Source of the DNA: Eremophila alpestris peregrina
Lineage: Eukaryota; Chordata; Aves; Passeriformes; Alaudidae
NCBI GenBank assembly: GCA_009792885.1
Contig: WMCF01000170.1
Coordinates: forward strand, 567,990 to 631,989
Length of the DNA: 64,000 nucleotides
Reading direction: 5' to 3'
Every line of letters starts with the position of its first letter. Positions within the stretch are counted from its first letter, which is position 1. Below, piece by piece: positions 47,211 through 60,977 of the stretch. Made by a program: the position numbers and the translations under genes. Below the pieces are notes generated by a model, which saw only the letters and a list, made by a program, of their open reading frames with translations, made no database searches and was not told the DNA's origin.

Positions 47211-50200
47211 GGACTGAGACAAATAAATTGGCTCCTCACAGGCATCCCTAGCAGATCAGAACTTCATCTGCCATCAGTTTGGCTTTCCAGTTTTTTATTA
47301 ATTGCACCCAACAGATTAGGTTGTTGATGTTCTTGTCTATGTGCTTATATGCTTTTATATTTAAACTTATTTCTATCTTTCCATTGTGTGTCAAGGTAGA
47401 ACAGGGAAATGCTTGGAGACCACTTAATTCTGTGTGATACTGGTCATAATACTGAGGTTATAGATGCAGTCTGTAACAATCTGTGTAAAATAATCTCAGT
47501 ACTAGTATGTATAGCATATGCAGAGACTGCTACACCTACATGAAACTGAGCCGAAAAAACAGCTAGTGTCACCCTCAGTCACAGCATGAGGCTCAAGTCT
47601 TCCAGTGACATTAACAGAAGCTCCCTTGGGGATCACTCAAAGTTTCATGCCATTCTTCATTTGTTTTTCTCAATAGAAAGTCCTACAATGAAGCAGCTCA
47701 AATGATCACACAACTAAGCATGATGACAATTCTCCCTTTGGAAAGCTCTTGAAAAATAATGGTTTGCTTTTATCTTGTGTTAGTAAGTAAGAGATCCTGG
47801 TAAATTCTGGATTTTATAAGAAGCAGTGAGTCTAGCTGTAAAGAGACTATGGGTCAGAAGTTTGATAGTCAGATTGCCAGATGTTCTCTTTATCTAACCT
47901 TGTGATTTTCTGGTGTCTGTACCTGATACCCACTTGAATAGATTTTGTTAGTTGTACAGCAAAAATTAAAATTCTTAGTAGCTTCTAACAGCAAGATATT
48001 GCCTTATCTTTTTGTTTTACCTGAAAAACAATTTTATTTTACGTGCAACCATGGATTTTTCAAATAGGAACTTTTTTTTCAAACAGGAGATTATTCTGAT
48101 TGGAAAGACCAATCATCTGTATAAACATGTTTATTGAAAGATCTTTTCCTAAACAAGCAACAGTAAGAACATTTGCTTTTGTAAAGAAGCATTGGAGTAT
48201 AAAGTGTATGTCCCTTTACACTTAAAGTGGTGCACATTTGGTAACCTTGAAAAGTTAATATATTCTGCTTGAACTACTGCTAATGTGTTAAGTTGTTTGC
48301 AGGAATTAGAAACCCAGCCTTGTTTGTGGTAAAAATGGCAAGGACTTCTGTTAATTTGTTTTTTGATCATTCAGTAGTATGTTGTAAAAAAGAATTCTAG
48401 GTACGAACTATATTTGTACAAAGATGGCACAGCATAATTTTATTTTTTATCATTGTGTGTTATGTGTATTTTTGTTCCACTTTGTTATTACCTTTTGAAA
48501 AGTATTCTTCTAAAAAAAGGGAGATTGTCTTAGCTGTTAGTTTTCTTCTTCAGTTGCTTCAGGAACTGAAAGACCTGTTTTTGGATAGTGTCAATTCTTT
48601 GAAAAGCAAACAAAATAAAAATTTAAATAAGAGTGTGAAGTAATACAAGCCTTTAAAGAAAAAGCCTTCTTGCACTTGTCAGAAGGACCCATCATTTTAT
48701 AATTCCACATATCATGTAATTTCCTATATCATAACAACCAGCTGGCACACAGAAATAATGAAATGTTGACTCTAGTGAATATTTAAACTGAGTTATACTT
48801 GTTAGGGGTTATGGAAGCTACTATTAGTTCATATGGAAGCTCTTCCTCCTGAAACAAAGTTGCACACTGTTACTTTTTTACATCCTGATTTAATTTAATA
48901 CAACTTTGTTGTTAGATCAGAAAGCTTCTGAAGTAAAGTTAATTGAATCAGATTTTGAATTTTTCTAAACAAAACAGCTGTGATTGGTCCACTTTATGCT
49001 ATAAAATATGAATCTTGTCTAAACATGAAGCCAAATCTAACAGGATCTTCTCTAGTCAGAAGCCAAATACATCAGAAGATTGAGTACTGATATTTTTCTC
49101 CCACTCCCTAAAAACCCAAAAGTGTTTCTTATGTAGATAATATAAATAGAAGTACTTCTAGCATTAAACTGATGCTTAGAATAAACTGTCATTGTTAATT
49201 ATTAGCATGCATTGTATGATACCATTTGGGAATGGGAGTGACCCAAAACATGGTTTGTTGTACTTTTCAAGTCAAAGAGTATATTCTTCTACCTTTCCAC
49301 ACTATGAGGATCAAAGAAAGTAATACAGATATTTAAAAATTCCTAATTTTTAAATCCTGGTCCATTCATTTAGTTATTCATGTGAAGCTATGAATTTTTT
49401 CATATTAACGACATGTTTAAAAATTCTGTAGGCTTTGTTGTCATGAATTTCATAAATTAATATTTACTACCAAAAATGTAAACTAGTTGCAGTTCCTAGG
49501 GAAAAACACTTTTAATTTTTTAACTTAAGTATCTGCTGGTCCTGTGACGTCACATCTAATGCAATACTCAAGCTTTTTAGAAGACACAATAAAATATAAA
49601 CAAATCTACAAATAATGTCATAATCACAGAAGAATTGAGTATACTTAATTTGTTCTTACTTTCATGCTTTCTGAACACCTTGGGACTACTTACATGTAAA
49701 TTCCTCAGACCGATATGTTTGATAAAGTTAGAAAATGAAGCTGAACTTCTCTAGTAATTATTGCTCTCAGCCTTTGAGGTTTAAAATAAGACTACTGATT
49801 TTAAGACATCAACTGTTCCTGTGCAGAAAGAGTAGCAACTAAGGAAAAAAAGAGAGCAAAAGGTGGAATCAGGTAGATGCAGGGATCAAATTAGCAATGA
49901 AGAGACAGGGAATAAGAGAATTAATGAGAGGAGGTGGTGGGAAACTAGGTCAATTGAATATTTTGGGGATTGAAACAGCTGTGTAGAGCCAAGTCTGTTG
50001 AACTGGATGAGCAAGAATATGATTTGAATTAGAACAAAGTTGTTAGAAAGAAGTAATTGACACTGGGTTTGAGTAGTGAGCAAAGCAGAGAGATGGTGCT
50101 TGGAGACAGTGCACTCTCAGACCTTATTTGGAAGCCTAGGTCCATAAATCTTAACAAATAACCTTAAGCTGAGCTGTCTTGATGCTGTGGAGGTTTCCAT

Positions 50201-51640
50201 CAATAGCAGGGGGACGGATATTTATTCCAGTTTTACAACCTCTATCAGTTATGTCCCTTCTCTGCAATCCCTGTTTTTGATGGGCACGATCCCTGAATTC
50301 TGGCACAATAGCATCTGTTTTCTTCCAAGTTTTCTGGACTATGGCAATTGTAGTATGACTGATTTAGAACTGAATGTGTGTAGATGGGTCAGTTGATTAA
50401 TGCCTAGTTAAAAGGCTAATTTAAGTTTATTTTTTTTACCATAATCATACTGCCACCTTTGTTCAGGAAGACTGAAGATAATGAGAAGAGGTAAAAATCT
50501 CTTGTAATTTTATTGAAGTCAATACTTTCCTAATGACCTGGAAGAGGGGTAGACAGTCTCCTGTAGCTATTACAAAGACTTCATTTATAGAAGAAACTAT
50601 ACTAAGAAGCAGGAAATGGTATATCATCCTGAAATTAGATTGTATTGTAATATATATCCTATTATTATTGAATATTGCACTAACAGCCTTAATTTTGTTA
50701 TTTCATAGCCTCTTCATACTTGATTTTTTTACCCTCTATGAAATTCTTTAAACATTTGGGTTGAGTGTAATTTCTTTTAAATATTTTTATTTTAAATTAT
50801 TGAATATGGTCATGCCTAGTCTTCTCAGCTTTCCAAATCCCCTGTTCAAGATAAAACCCAGCAAATTCCATGACTGTACCATCATATGAACATTTGACAA
50901 CTATATCTTGTTCCAGACATCTAATGGGCTTCATAAATTAATTTTGCTCAGGATCACTTAAGACATCTTTTGCAGAACTGAGAGTTAATCAATGCCTCAA
51001 GATTTTAATTCATATCTTAATTTGTCCTATTCCCAGATGTCAGAATTAGGTCCCTGCTTCCATAACCATTTTGTTTCTTCAGCAGCTCTTATCCTCAATG
51101 ATTATACCTTCTGAGACAGTGAAGTGTGAGCCCCAGTATATGGTGAGCTCATGGTGTTTAGAGACGCCTAATTTCTTCAGTTCACAACCACTCCAGGAAA
51201 TTCCTTAGCATAACCAGTTCTTGCTTAAGGAGATTGAAACTTAAAAATACGCAGCAAACTGCCACTGCTAAAATGGCTAGTGGCCATGAAATTAAGGTGT
51301 GGTCTACTGAGAGCAGTAGGCACCACTTCCATTAGGCTGCTAGGAAAGTATTTTATAAATATACACTGCTCTATAGTTGATGGAATTTTCACAAAACTGC
51401 TGGTGGTTTTCATGCAGATTGCCATAAGATTTCATTAACTCAAAAGTGATGATCTGATTTTTTTGTCTCATCTTAAATGTGTTTTTTTTTTAAACTTTCT
51501 GCTTGATATGAAAATAAAATTGTGTACGTACACTGCTTTAATGCCTGAAATTAGCAGAACATCATGCTTTCTGTCTCCACTACCATACTGAATATTTGCA
51601 GCTTTGTATCTCCAAGAATACACACATCATTTATAAAAGC
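47211..51640. other. AT-rich non-coding DNA
   Basis: No gene or clear repeat is seen. Open frames are all short and lack domains. Confidence 0.4.
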
Positions 51641-51758
51641 TGGGGCTCAGACTCTGAAATATTTCAGACATTACAGTCTCTGTGTCCTTGGCATTTAAGT
51701 TAAGACTAAAAAATATAATGACAAATGGTTACTAAAATGCCAAGTGTTTCTACTCAAA

Positions 51759-52640
51759 TTAAAAGAAGGAGGACTTAGGTTAGATATTAGGAGGAAATTC
51801 TTTCCTATGAGTTGATAAAGTGCTGTCACAGGTTGACTTCAGAAGCTGTGGCTGCCCCATCCCTGGCAATGTTCAAGACCAGGTTGGATGGGGCTCTGAG
51901 TTGTGGCAAACCAGAGTATCGCTCTGGTTCTCCGGGATGAGCAGGAGCCTGGACAGGGGGGTGATCCTCCCTGGCCTGTGCCTGAAACAGTGGTAGCTTT
52001 TGGTCTCAGCCCGTGGAAAAAGCACTGTTAGGGTTGTCTGAGGATTTGGAGGTCACAAGGGTTTGATTGGTGTGATGTTTGTTATGTCACTGGGTTAGTA
52101 GAAGGGTTTTTAGATTTTGCTATAGACATATAATGGAGTCAAGATGGAGGCAGATCAGTGTGATAAGAGCACGTTTCTGTCTTCCTTTTCCTCTTCCGTT
52201 TTGCAAAGGGTGATGGGTTTTTAGGATTGGTAAAGGTAAAATTTCACTGCACGACATGGGTTTTAGTTATTGGTGTTTAGAGAAAAACAGTGTTAATGTA
52301 GTTTAGAGTATAAAAGCCCAGACACTGTCGTGGGCAGGGGAGAATCCATTTTTCCAGCTGCCTGTGAACTTCACGCTGGACAGAAATAACTTAGAGATAA
52401 GATTTGTAAAATAAACATCTGCAGTCTGCAACCCAGACGTTCTCCTATTCCTTCTTTCAAGCATGGGCCGGTGAGAAGAAAAATTTACACTGCCGACGTT
52501 AATCTCAGAAGAAGTAACTCTGACACTGAGTAACCTGGTCTAGTGGAAGGTGTTCTTGCCCATTGGCAGGGGGTTGGAACTAGATGATCTTTAAGGTCTC
52601 TTCTACCCCAAACCATTACCTGATTCTGTGACTCATTCTG
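51759..52640 (+). repeat. CR1 LINE 3' region, split by an LTR
   Basis: CR1 sequence runs from 'agaaggaggacttaggttag' to 'ttggatggggctctgag', then resumes at 52532 with 'aacctggtctagtggaagg' and 'ggaactagatgatctttaag'. The standard CR1 order is restored if the LTR at 51902-52525 and one TSD copy are set aside. Confidence 0.88.
51896..52531 (+). mobile_element. Solo LTR with 6-bp TSD inside CR1 (ERVK-like)
   Basis: An LTR spans 51902-52525 (624 bp), starting tgtggcaaacc and ending taactctgaca. It is flanked by ctgagt at 51896-51901 and 52526-52531. The TATA box is at 52309-52315 and AATAAA at 52410-52415. It is a separate family from the LTR in the other CR1 (29757), although both begin TGTGG. 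Confidence 0.92.
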
Positions 52641-53356
52641 AAATATTTTTGATAATCCTCTGTTTTCTTGGCACACAAGATTATAAATGATATTAAGGAT
52701 AAATGATGACTAAAATGCCAAGTGTTTCTACAAAGCAAAATAGGAATGCAGACATCAGGATGTTAAAAATATGTACATCTTACAAAGACATTGATAAATA
52801 ATTCATCTTCAAAACCTGCAGTGTTACTCTTGCTTACTCTTCTGAAAAAGGTGAGTACATCTTTCAGGCAATTAGCTACAGGTCAGTATCTTAAATACAT
52901 GATTGCTTGAAAAAGCTCTCAGTAACACTAAACACCTGACGGATATGGTGCATTATGTTGTGTGAGCTAAAACTTAACGAGATTTCATGTAAAACTTTGC
53001 AACCTCAATCCTGTAATTTGAGTCTATACTCCCCTGATTTCCTGCAATGATACAGACAGAAGATGGCACTGTTTAATAATTTTTCTGAAAGTGAAAAGCT
53101 ATTTTCCTGCTCTTTCAAGGAAGAATAAATGTTAGTATACAGGGAAAACAGGACGTGATAATATTTTTTGAGAAATTGATACTTTCTGCTGAGTCAGGAC
53201 ATAGGCCTACAAAAGTTGCACTTTTGATGCCACTCAGACAGGACCTACATTTGGTCTCCATAGCTGTACAGAGTTCCAGTCTCTGTAAAATGGGGCCTGA
53301 AATACAACATATTGAGATCAAATATCAGAGGAGGAGGAGGAGTGAAGTAGTATTAT
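52641..53356. other. AT-rich non-coding DNA
   Basis: No gene is seen. The first 95 bases resemble the sequence left of the CR1 at 51650-51755. Confidence 0.4.
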
Positions 53357-53815
53357 TCATAGAAGCATAGAATATGCCAAGTTGGAAGGGACCATCAAAG
53401 TCAACTCCTGGCTCTGCAGAGGACTCCACAAAAAACCCCACGCTGTGCCTGAAGAGCATTGTCCAAACACTTACTGAACTCTGTCAGGCTTGGGGCTGTT
53501 ACCACTTTCCCCGGAAGCCTGTTGCAGTGTCCAACCACTCTTTAGGTGAAGAACACTTTCCTGATAGTCAATCTTAACCTCCCCTAACACAACTCTAGTC
53601 GTTCCACTGGATCCTGTCACTGCTCACAGTCTGCCCCTCTGCTTTTCCTCATGAGGAAGTTGTAGACACCCATGACGTCTCTACTCACTCTCCTCTTCTC
53701 TAGGATGAACAAACCAAGTGCCCTCAGCCACTCCTCACATGGCTTCTTGTCTAGCCCTTCATCATCTTTGTACGCCTCCTTTGGACAGTCTTGAATAGCT
53801 ACACATCTTTCAATT
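53357..53815 (-). repeat. CR1 LINE fragment
   Basis: The plus strand begins 'tcatagaagcatagaatatg', then 'agttggaagggaccatcaaag', 'gaactctgtcaggcttggg', 'tcctcatgaggaagttgtag' and 'ctcttctctaggatgaac'. This is the reverse complement of about 460 bases of the CR1 3' region. Confidence 0.85.
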
Positions 53816-56800
53816 TAAGTTGTTTATACACTGAAAAAATCCTTTGAGAACATCATTGTATGAAAGATACAGTTAATAATTCATTCATTAATACAAGGTA
53901 TCATAGCATCTAAGACAGATTATTGTGGGAAAAGATACTGTTCCTTCATGGGGGAAGCCCCAGAATTCATAAAGAGGCTCCTGATCTTATGAGCATTTAC
54001 ATACTTGCATCTTCTAAGGTCTTGTTTGCAATGGAACTTAATATACCCAATCAGATGCTTTTGCAAAATTAATCTTTATCTTAAAAACATCTGATGTTTG
54101 AAAGAAATTAAGATAATTAGCTTAAATGGGAATATTGTATGATATTATACATTATTGCATTACATTACATTACACTATATTATATTATATTATATTATAT
54201 TATATTATATTATATTGCAAAGGGGTAGTATATATTACTACATATGGTTAATGAAAATTACTTGAATCTACTTTGAAAGTCTATTTTGAGTAAAGAGAAG
54301 GCTCTTTATAGATAAGCCAACACTATTACGTTTAAATTATTGTCTGTAGCTACAGAGAAACTATGTCAGAGGTACTTTCCAAGATTTCTAACTAGAGCTG
54401 TCTTTGTTATGTCTGTTATTAGTTTCAGATTAGCTCCAGCATATCTTTCACAGGTAAATATTGGTAAAGGAAAGAAGACTGTCCTTGGGAAAGTAAGAGG
54501 TTTAGCTCCCATTTTCAAAGTTTTAATTGTTATTTTTTGCTTGTGCTGATTTGTTTGCTTTCATGCTATAAATTCTAAGCCTTGAGGATTGGCCTTTGGA
54601 ATATTTCTATATTTTTCTGCTCAATTGTTTCTTATCAAATAGCTTCTCTCGAGTGACTAGAGCTGCTGATCCAAACAAGGCAAAATAGGATTTGGTCCAG
54701 CATGAAAATAAGATTTAGGATGTGAATAATACCAATAAGAAGGATTTTTGTTCTGCAGAGGCTTGTAAGTTGGGTTTTTTTGGTTTTTTTTTTTGGTACA
54801 AGCAGAGCAAGAACACTTGTACAAAAGCAGTGCTATAAAAATGTGTGTTAAATTAAATGGGCTTCTATGCTCTTTTGGTTAATGCCTATGGTATTGAATA
54901 AGATATCCTGTTTTGCTCTGGGGGGTGTACATTTCTCGTTAGAAGAACAGTGCAAACAGTTTGTGATAGTCTTTGAAAATGCTTCACTCCCACTTCATTC
55001 TGAGGTGAATTGGGAATACATTACATTAGTAAAATGGTAATTGAAACTGAACAATACTTTTTCTGGGTGTTTGTTTTTTGTTTTTTTTTAATATCACTGG
55101 AAAAAATAGTTTGTGTTTTGTAGACCATATGAGATTTCAGAGTTGAAATATGAGCTTTTATGTATTTATTTTATGTCTCAATGATCTCAAAATAACATTC
55201 TGAACTATGTTAACTTGCATTTTAACAGTCCTGTTTTATTTCTTCTCAGCTGAATTCTCCTTCACCGTAAGTATAGTAGTATTTTAAAAAGATGTTATAA
55301 AAATTTATGGGAAATTAAACAAGTGAAAACTCACTTGGTAAAGGCAAGTTCAGAAAGAAGTTCTGTATATATAAATCTGTATGGTGGAATAAAGTTTTAA
55401 CCTTGTAACGAATGTTTGTTTATACTTGAAAGTCTATCCGCTTTTTGCTTATTTGTAACCTTAGATCTCTCTTTTGGGTTTCTAAACTTTGGAATAAATT
55501 GTGTATCTAGTAGGTTAGGATTGTATTTATTAGTAATCTTTCAAAATATAGGTGGTAAAATTTAAGTAAGAAAACTGCAGTAGACATCTTTATGTTTTAC
55601 AGACCTTATATTTTGAATTTTGAAATCTATACTGAAAGAGAAGGATTTTGAAAGAATATTTGAGATATAAACATCAATTCTTTTGAAATTATAGGGTCCA
55701 ACCACCATCCCAAAATGCTCCTAAACCTAAATTATCTCAGATTCTGTTGGAAAAAAAAAAAGTGTCTTGCATTTTATTCTCTAATCATCAGAAAATTGAA
55801 TTTTGAATGTTGTGACCTGTTTTAATAGAGCTGATTGCTTGGCACTGGACTGGAGTAAACTGTATTGTGTACTTGTGAGCTATGCTGCTCAGGAAAGGCA
55901 TAAATATGTGAATCAATGTAGTTTATGGATTGCCTGTCTAATTTCAGACTCTATTATAATATTCTCCTAGTAAAAAATGGTCATTAGCCGAAAGGAAATT
56001 GCTCAAGTCAGTTCAGTGTTCTGGGCACTGACAGATTAGCTATACAAAAAATACTGGAGAAGTTCCTGCATTTGCCATCACTTCACTCTTACCGTGTTAT
56101 GGCCAGTGAGTATATGAGATTGCTTAAAAAATCATCAGCAAGGGTATCTATAAAAATGAGATGTAAAATTAAGTGACGGCATGACAAAGTTCATTGGCAA
56201 GATTCACTCTACAACTTACTAGATGGTTAAGGCACACAGGAGAAAAGAAAAAAAAGCAGCAATGAAGTCCAGTCAATCAAAATGGAAATAAACTGAGAAC
56301 TATCTCTGTGAGTATGTGCGTTTAGATGTGTGTGACAAAAGGATGGTGAGGGCAAGGATAAAAAGGAATGCTGCCTACAAACTTAACAGCATTCAAACTT
56401 CGCAGTACTGAAATTACAACTTTACAATTTAGCAAATGATTTACACTTAGCAGCATTTAACTTAGCTTGTAACTTATGACCTAACATTACTTACAGCCCT
56501 AACATCTAAGGTACATAAACATCTAAGAAAGCAGCATTTCTCCTAGATTTGCTGTAGTATATGTCTGTTTGCACACAGACATAAAGAGTCAGTGCAAGAT
56601 ATTTGTGAAAAATTCCCCTCGAAGGCAGTGAAGGCCTCAAGGAATGGCCCAGGATCTGTTGTTATTCAGTGTTCTTCCAAGTATAGCAAAATTGAGGGTT
56701 CACAGGCTCTGAGAGGCCCCACTTCAAGAGATGTTGCTGGTCACAACCTGCTGTGGTCCAGAATGGCTCATAGGGTCTCATTTTGGACCACTGTTTATAG

Positions 56801-58245
56801 GGTCAAAAGAGAGAGGGCTTCAGTCACAACGATGTTTCATCCTTGCAGTGCTTCAGGTTGCATTTTCTTTGAAAGTGTGAGAACAGTGATGCTATGCCAC
56901 TTAGACATGAAAACATTTTCAAGGCTTTTCAAAAGAAAACAGGTGCTTGTTGGATAAGAGCAATTCCTTGGAGCAGACAGTGTTTGTGATAAGCTCAAGA
57001 GGAGCTGTGCCCAGCCCCTGTTTTTCAAGACTGAAGCCTAACAAGCATTTCTCAGGTCACAGTGAGGCCTGAAGAGTGTGGGGAGATGATGCACCACCAC
57101 ACCAATACCTCAGGTTTTGATATAGAAACCTCTAGAAGTAAACAAATTACATTTTCTTCTTGAGTACAAGGCCTTTTTACAAGGCCTTAGGAGAGGCTCC
57201 TATAATTTTTGGATTCTTACCACCTTTATCCTGGTGAGGCTTGCCAGCTTGCCAGTGGGTTACATTTACAGTTGTGTGCATGGCCTAGGACCTAGGGCTA
57301 GTCTGACATGGTCTAACTCATGCTTCCAAACTCTTGAGGGCATTGTTCAGGTCCTAATGGGAGTATTTCCTTTAGAGATATATTATTCTTTTCCTGTCTT
57401 TGCACAGACAATTACCTGCTTAACCAGGATTCTCACTGATTTTTTATTATTACAGAAGTTGCCTTTCTGTTGGTCCCCATAAGTTTTGGAGGTTCTGGTC
57501 CTTTCAGAGTAAGAGGTTCCATTCCAAAACATAACAGAAACAATGTCAAACTTGCCAGGAGTTCCTGCAGGGATTCAAGCATCTCTCAGTACTAGTTTTT
57601 TTTGCTCCTCTCACCTCTTAGTTCATCTGGGGCTTAGAAAAGCTATAGCATCTAGGACTTTAGCTGTTTGAGATGTGTGAAAATGATGAGTAGTTTTTAT
57701 TTACATTGTTTTTCCAGACACGCAAATTATTTACTCTTGTTTTTAAGAAAGACAGAATTCTGCCCAAATGAGATCTAAATATGCATTTTATTTAAAATGA
57801 ACTAACTAAAACCATGGCAATGACCTTGATGAAAATGATGTAAACTTCAAAGCCCCTCCTCTGTTTTCACTTACCCTATGTAATAATAATGATTGTTTTC
57901 ACTGCACCTTTACATAGTGCTGCACAAAAAAATTAATTTCCTGGTGACAAAGGAAATCTTGGCCCTCAGCCTCCTTAAAGTTATCGTGTCATTGAATACT
58001 GCCAGAGAGGCTGAGCTGCAGTGAATGGGCTACTTAACCTGACAATTTGCACAGAATCATGTCGAGCTCCAGTTGCCCTGGGACTATGTTTCTAAATAAA
58101 TAAATTGGGAAAAAAAAAAGTATTTTTATTTCAGGGTCATGTCAGTGTGTAACTTCAGGTGAAAAATAATGCTGTGTTTTTTTTTTTTTTTTCCTTCAGA
58201 AATAAATCCAAAGTTGTGATGTAGCTACATGGAAATCTCACACAT
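53816..58245. other. AT-rich non-coding DNA with a microsatellite
   Basis: No gene is supported. The segment at about 56550-57070 is less AT-rich and holds a 121-codon frame without domains (56592-56957). It may be an unclassified repeat. Confidence 0.4.
54157..54216. repeat. Compound pentanucleotide microsatellite
   Basis: About three cattA-type units (attac) pass into about eight tatat/atatt units. Confidence 0.85.
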
Positions 58246-58811
58246 AGCATTGTCCTAGGTTGCAGTGTAAGATGTGCCCAAAGTATTTATTCTCTTACCA
58301 TCTTCATGGGTTGTTGGAACCAGGTGGGGCAGTGTTTTCCCTGCCCCCTCCCTCCAGACTACCTTCTGTTAATGGACCATCAATGCACTTGCCAATGACT
58401 CACAGGTAACTCCCTTCGGGAGCTATCTCTGCTTAATGGGCAATCAAGGACCCATTGTATGACTCATAGAATGACATCAGCCCATTGTGACATGCTCTGC
58501 ACAAGGGGGAGGAGCCAAGCATTCCCACCTGAATATACTCTGGAGTTTGGGACAGCACGAACCTTACAGACTTGATTCCCAGAGGACAGGAGCTGCCAGA
58601 TCTTTCAATGGGATCACTGCTTCAAGAAGACCGGTTCATCTCGACTGATACTACCACCTTAACGAACAGGGTGTCAGGCTGTATTCTGACTCTGTCAAGG
58701 GTCTTTTCTTTTGTTCCTTTTACTATTACATTTATTTTATCGTTTTCCTATTAAATTGTATTTCTGACTTGGAGTCTCTCACTGGGTTTGCTTTCAAACC
58801 AGTACAAGCAT
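58246..58811 (+). mobile_element. Solo LTR with 5-bp TSD (ERVL-like)
   Basis: An LTR spans 58251-58806 (556 bp), starting tgtcctaggttgc and ending aaaccagtaca. It is flanked by agcat at 58246-58250 and 58807-58811. An attaaa signal lies at 58750-58755. It is the same family as 33296-33847 and 10522-11056. Confidence 0.92.
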
Positions 58812-59492
58812 TCATTCAGTAATTGCACTAAAAATAATAAGTAATCACCATTTATCTATTTATTTGCTTTCTTTCTGTTATGCAATGCTATTTTTTGTTT
58901 TCATTCCTAAAAAACAGCAAATAAATCATGTATTATGCATTAAAAACCCCATATCCTGGCCTATCAGTAGAATGCATCACGAAAGCACAATCAGCAAGCA
59001 CAGTTCTAGAAGGAATGAAGTGGGGGTGGAGGGGAGGTGGGGTTCAAACTTTACGTGGGGTGGGACAGCAGCAGACCAGCTCCCAGCAGGGCAGAGAGGG
59101 GCGAGCCCAAGATCCCAGGCACCCTAGCACATGGGGACAGGTCCCTCTTCTAGTGTTAACAAGGTGAGTGTTAAAAAAGTCCCAGTTCAGTGGCTACTCC
59201 TACAAGCAAAGGCTAACTTCACAGCAGAAGAAAACAACTCTGGGCTGGGCTCCGGTGGCAGCAACAAACTCCCTTCCCAAGCAGTGGCCCCAACTGTCCT
59301 CCTCTGCAGCTGAGAGCGGGAGAGTGCCAGCGGCTGCCCCATTCCCATCCCTCACCTGCCCCACTTTCACGGTATGTCTGTCCCTCAGAAAGAAAGTCTC
59401 CAGCTGAGAGAAATACAGACAGATGCCCTGCTTCCCCCTGAGATAGGCTTATTTATTAAAATATGGATATTGATCTAGTACCGATATCCAAC
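58812..59492. other. Non-coding DNA with GC-richer block
   Basis: The segment at about 59000-59440 is GC-richer, with overlapping frames of 60-87 codons and no domain. It may be internal or leader sequence of the element to its right, but I cannot confirm this. Confidence 0.3.
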
Positions 59493-60240
59493 TGTGACGG
59501 ACAAAGACTCTCTAACAGTTAGAAAGTATATGTTTATTGTGATGCCGGGCAGCATGAGGGATAGCTCCCAAATACACACTGCGCTTTACAGGTGATTCCA
59601 GAACCCTTTTATCTATACAGGTATTGAATACTCAAAATACAAATACATATTCATAGCTTTGGCACATCCCATTCCCCACTTTGTATGTTAATTAGTTCAA
59701 AAGCTATTAAGCATGTATTGTTTGTTCCTTGAAATGGGTCGGTGGTCCTTTTCATGAGGAGGGGTCCCAAAATGAGGAAGTAAATGAAGTCTTCCTCGTT
59801 CTGACCTTTCTACCTTTTCAATGCAAATATGACAAATGAACCCTTGGTAGAACTCCCATTCCCTGTCTTCAATGAGTTTCAGAAATGAGGAGGCCCACAA
59901 TTGTCTTATGTTCCTAAAGCTATTTATCAGTTTCTATATTCTTCATTATAAACCCAGCTAACCAAACATTGTGTTGACAAGCAATCAATTATTAGTTAAC
60001 TACTAACTCTTAACTTCATTGAGGCCTATCCATTTATTTTAATTAACTCTAATAAAGCTTGTCTTCTACCTAAAATCTTAGCTCCTCTAAAATCTCTAAA
60101 TTCCTTAAAGTTTATGTTTCAAGGCCACTTCTCTGTTTTCCTGAGTATCCATAAGTACCCCATAGTCAGTGTTTTTAGCAACTTGTAGGAAAAATTCTAC
60201 AGGTAAGAAGAAACAACAGGTAAGAAAAGAAACCTAACCC
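59493..60240 (-). mobile_element. LTR-like element, ends uncertain
   Basis: The plus strand begins tgtgacggacaaagac. The minus strand has an AATAAA at 59538-59533 and a TATA-like 'tatagataaaagg' at about 59620-59608, an LTR layout with the U5 end at the left. The AT-rich U3 runs to somewhere near 'aaacctaaccctca' (60226-60241). No TSD was found, so the right boundary is a guess. Confidence 0.5.
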
Positions 60241-60977
60241 TCAATACCTGGTGGTATCAAGTTCTCTTTAAAGATAACTGAGGTACCTATCATTAAAAAC
60301 AAAAACAAAACCTCATTTCATTTTACTGGACACATTTAGTATTTGAGTTGAGATGCAGGTTAAAGTCCAAGTTAGAAGTGAAATCTAACTCAAAAACCAC
60401 TTTAAATTCCAGCATTTAATTGAAAATTTGGAGAAGAAACCTGAAGACAAAACCAGTAATCAACCTAGCTGTCTCTTCTGGTTGAACAAAACCCCCGTGA
60501 CTTCTACTGAACAAACAGGAGAAAAGAATAGGTGTGTCACATCCAAATCTCAGTTCTCGCAGTTTATTTTGAGTAACAGCTTTATGTGATTTTTTTTAGT
60601 CTTATAGAATATATGTTCTATTTTAATACTTAGACTCTTGTTTTGTACAGACCTGAATCTCAAGGGTAAATAAGAAGGCTGAAATGGAAAAACTATTTGT
60701 CTAACTATGTTTGAAAACTAGCTTTCACTGTCCTATATTATTCTAATGAAAGCTTGAATTTGTCTTTTTTTCAGTCTGTATCTGAGAACATGTTCTAACA
60801 AGCTTTGCCAGTGCTTTGTTTCTACTTACAGGAAAACTATAGCAGAAATTATTGCTAAGGCCATAGTGGTTCAGAACAACACTGATTTCTTGGAAAGAAA
60901 TATGTATATGTTTGTGTTGAACTTATAAATCCTTGTCTACTCACATGACAGTAGTGAAGAGGCCAAGAGGGTCTGAA
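60241..60977. other. AT-rich non-coding DNA
   Basis: No gene or clear repeat is seen. Confidence 0.4.

Noticed and set aside
54157..54216. CRISPR-like or regulatory repeat array
   Set aside because: The unit is a five-base microsatellite with no spacers, and the genome is eukaryotic.
56592..56957. 121-codon plus-strand ORF
   Set aside because: No domain, no splice or promoter context, and an overlapping antisense frame; probably part of an unclassified repeat.
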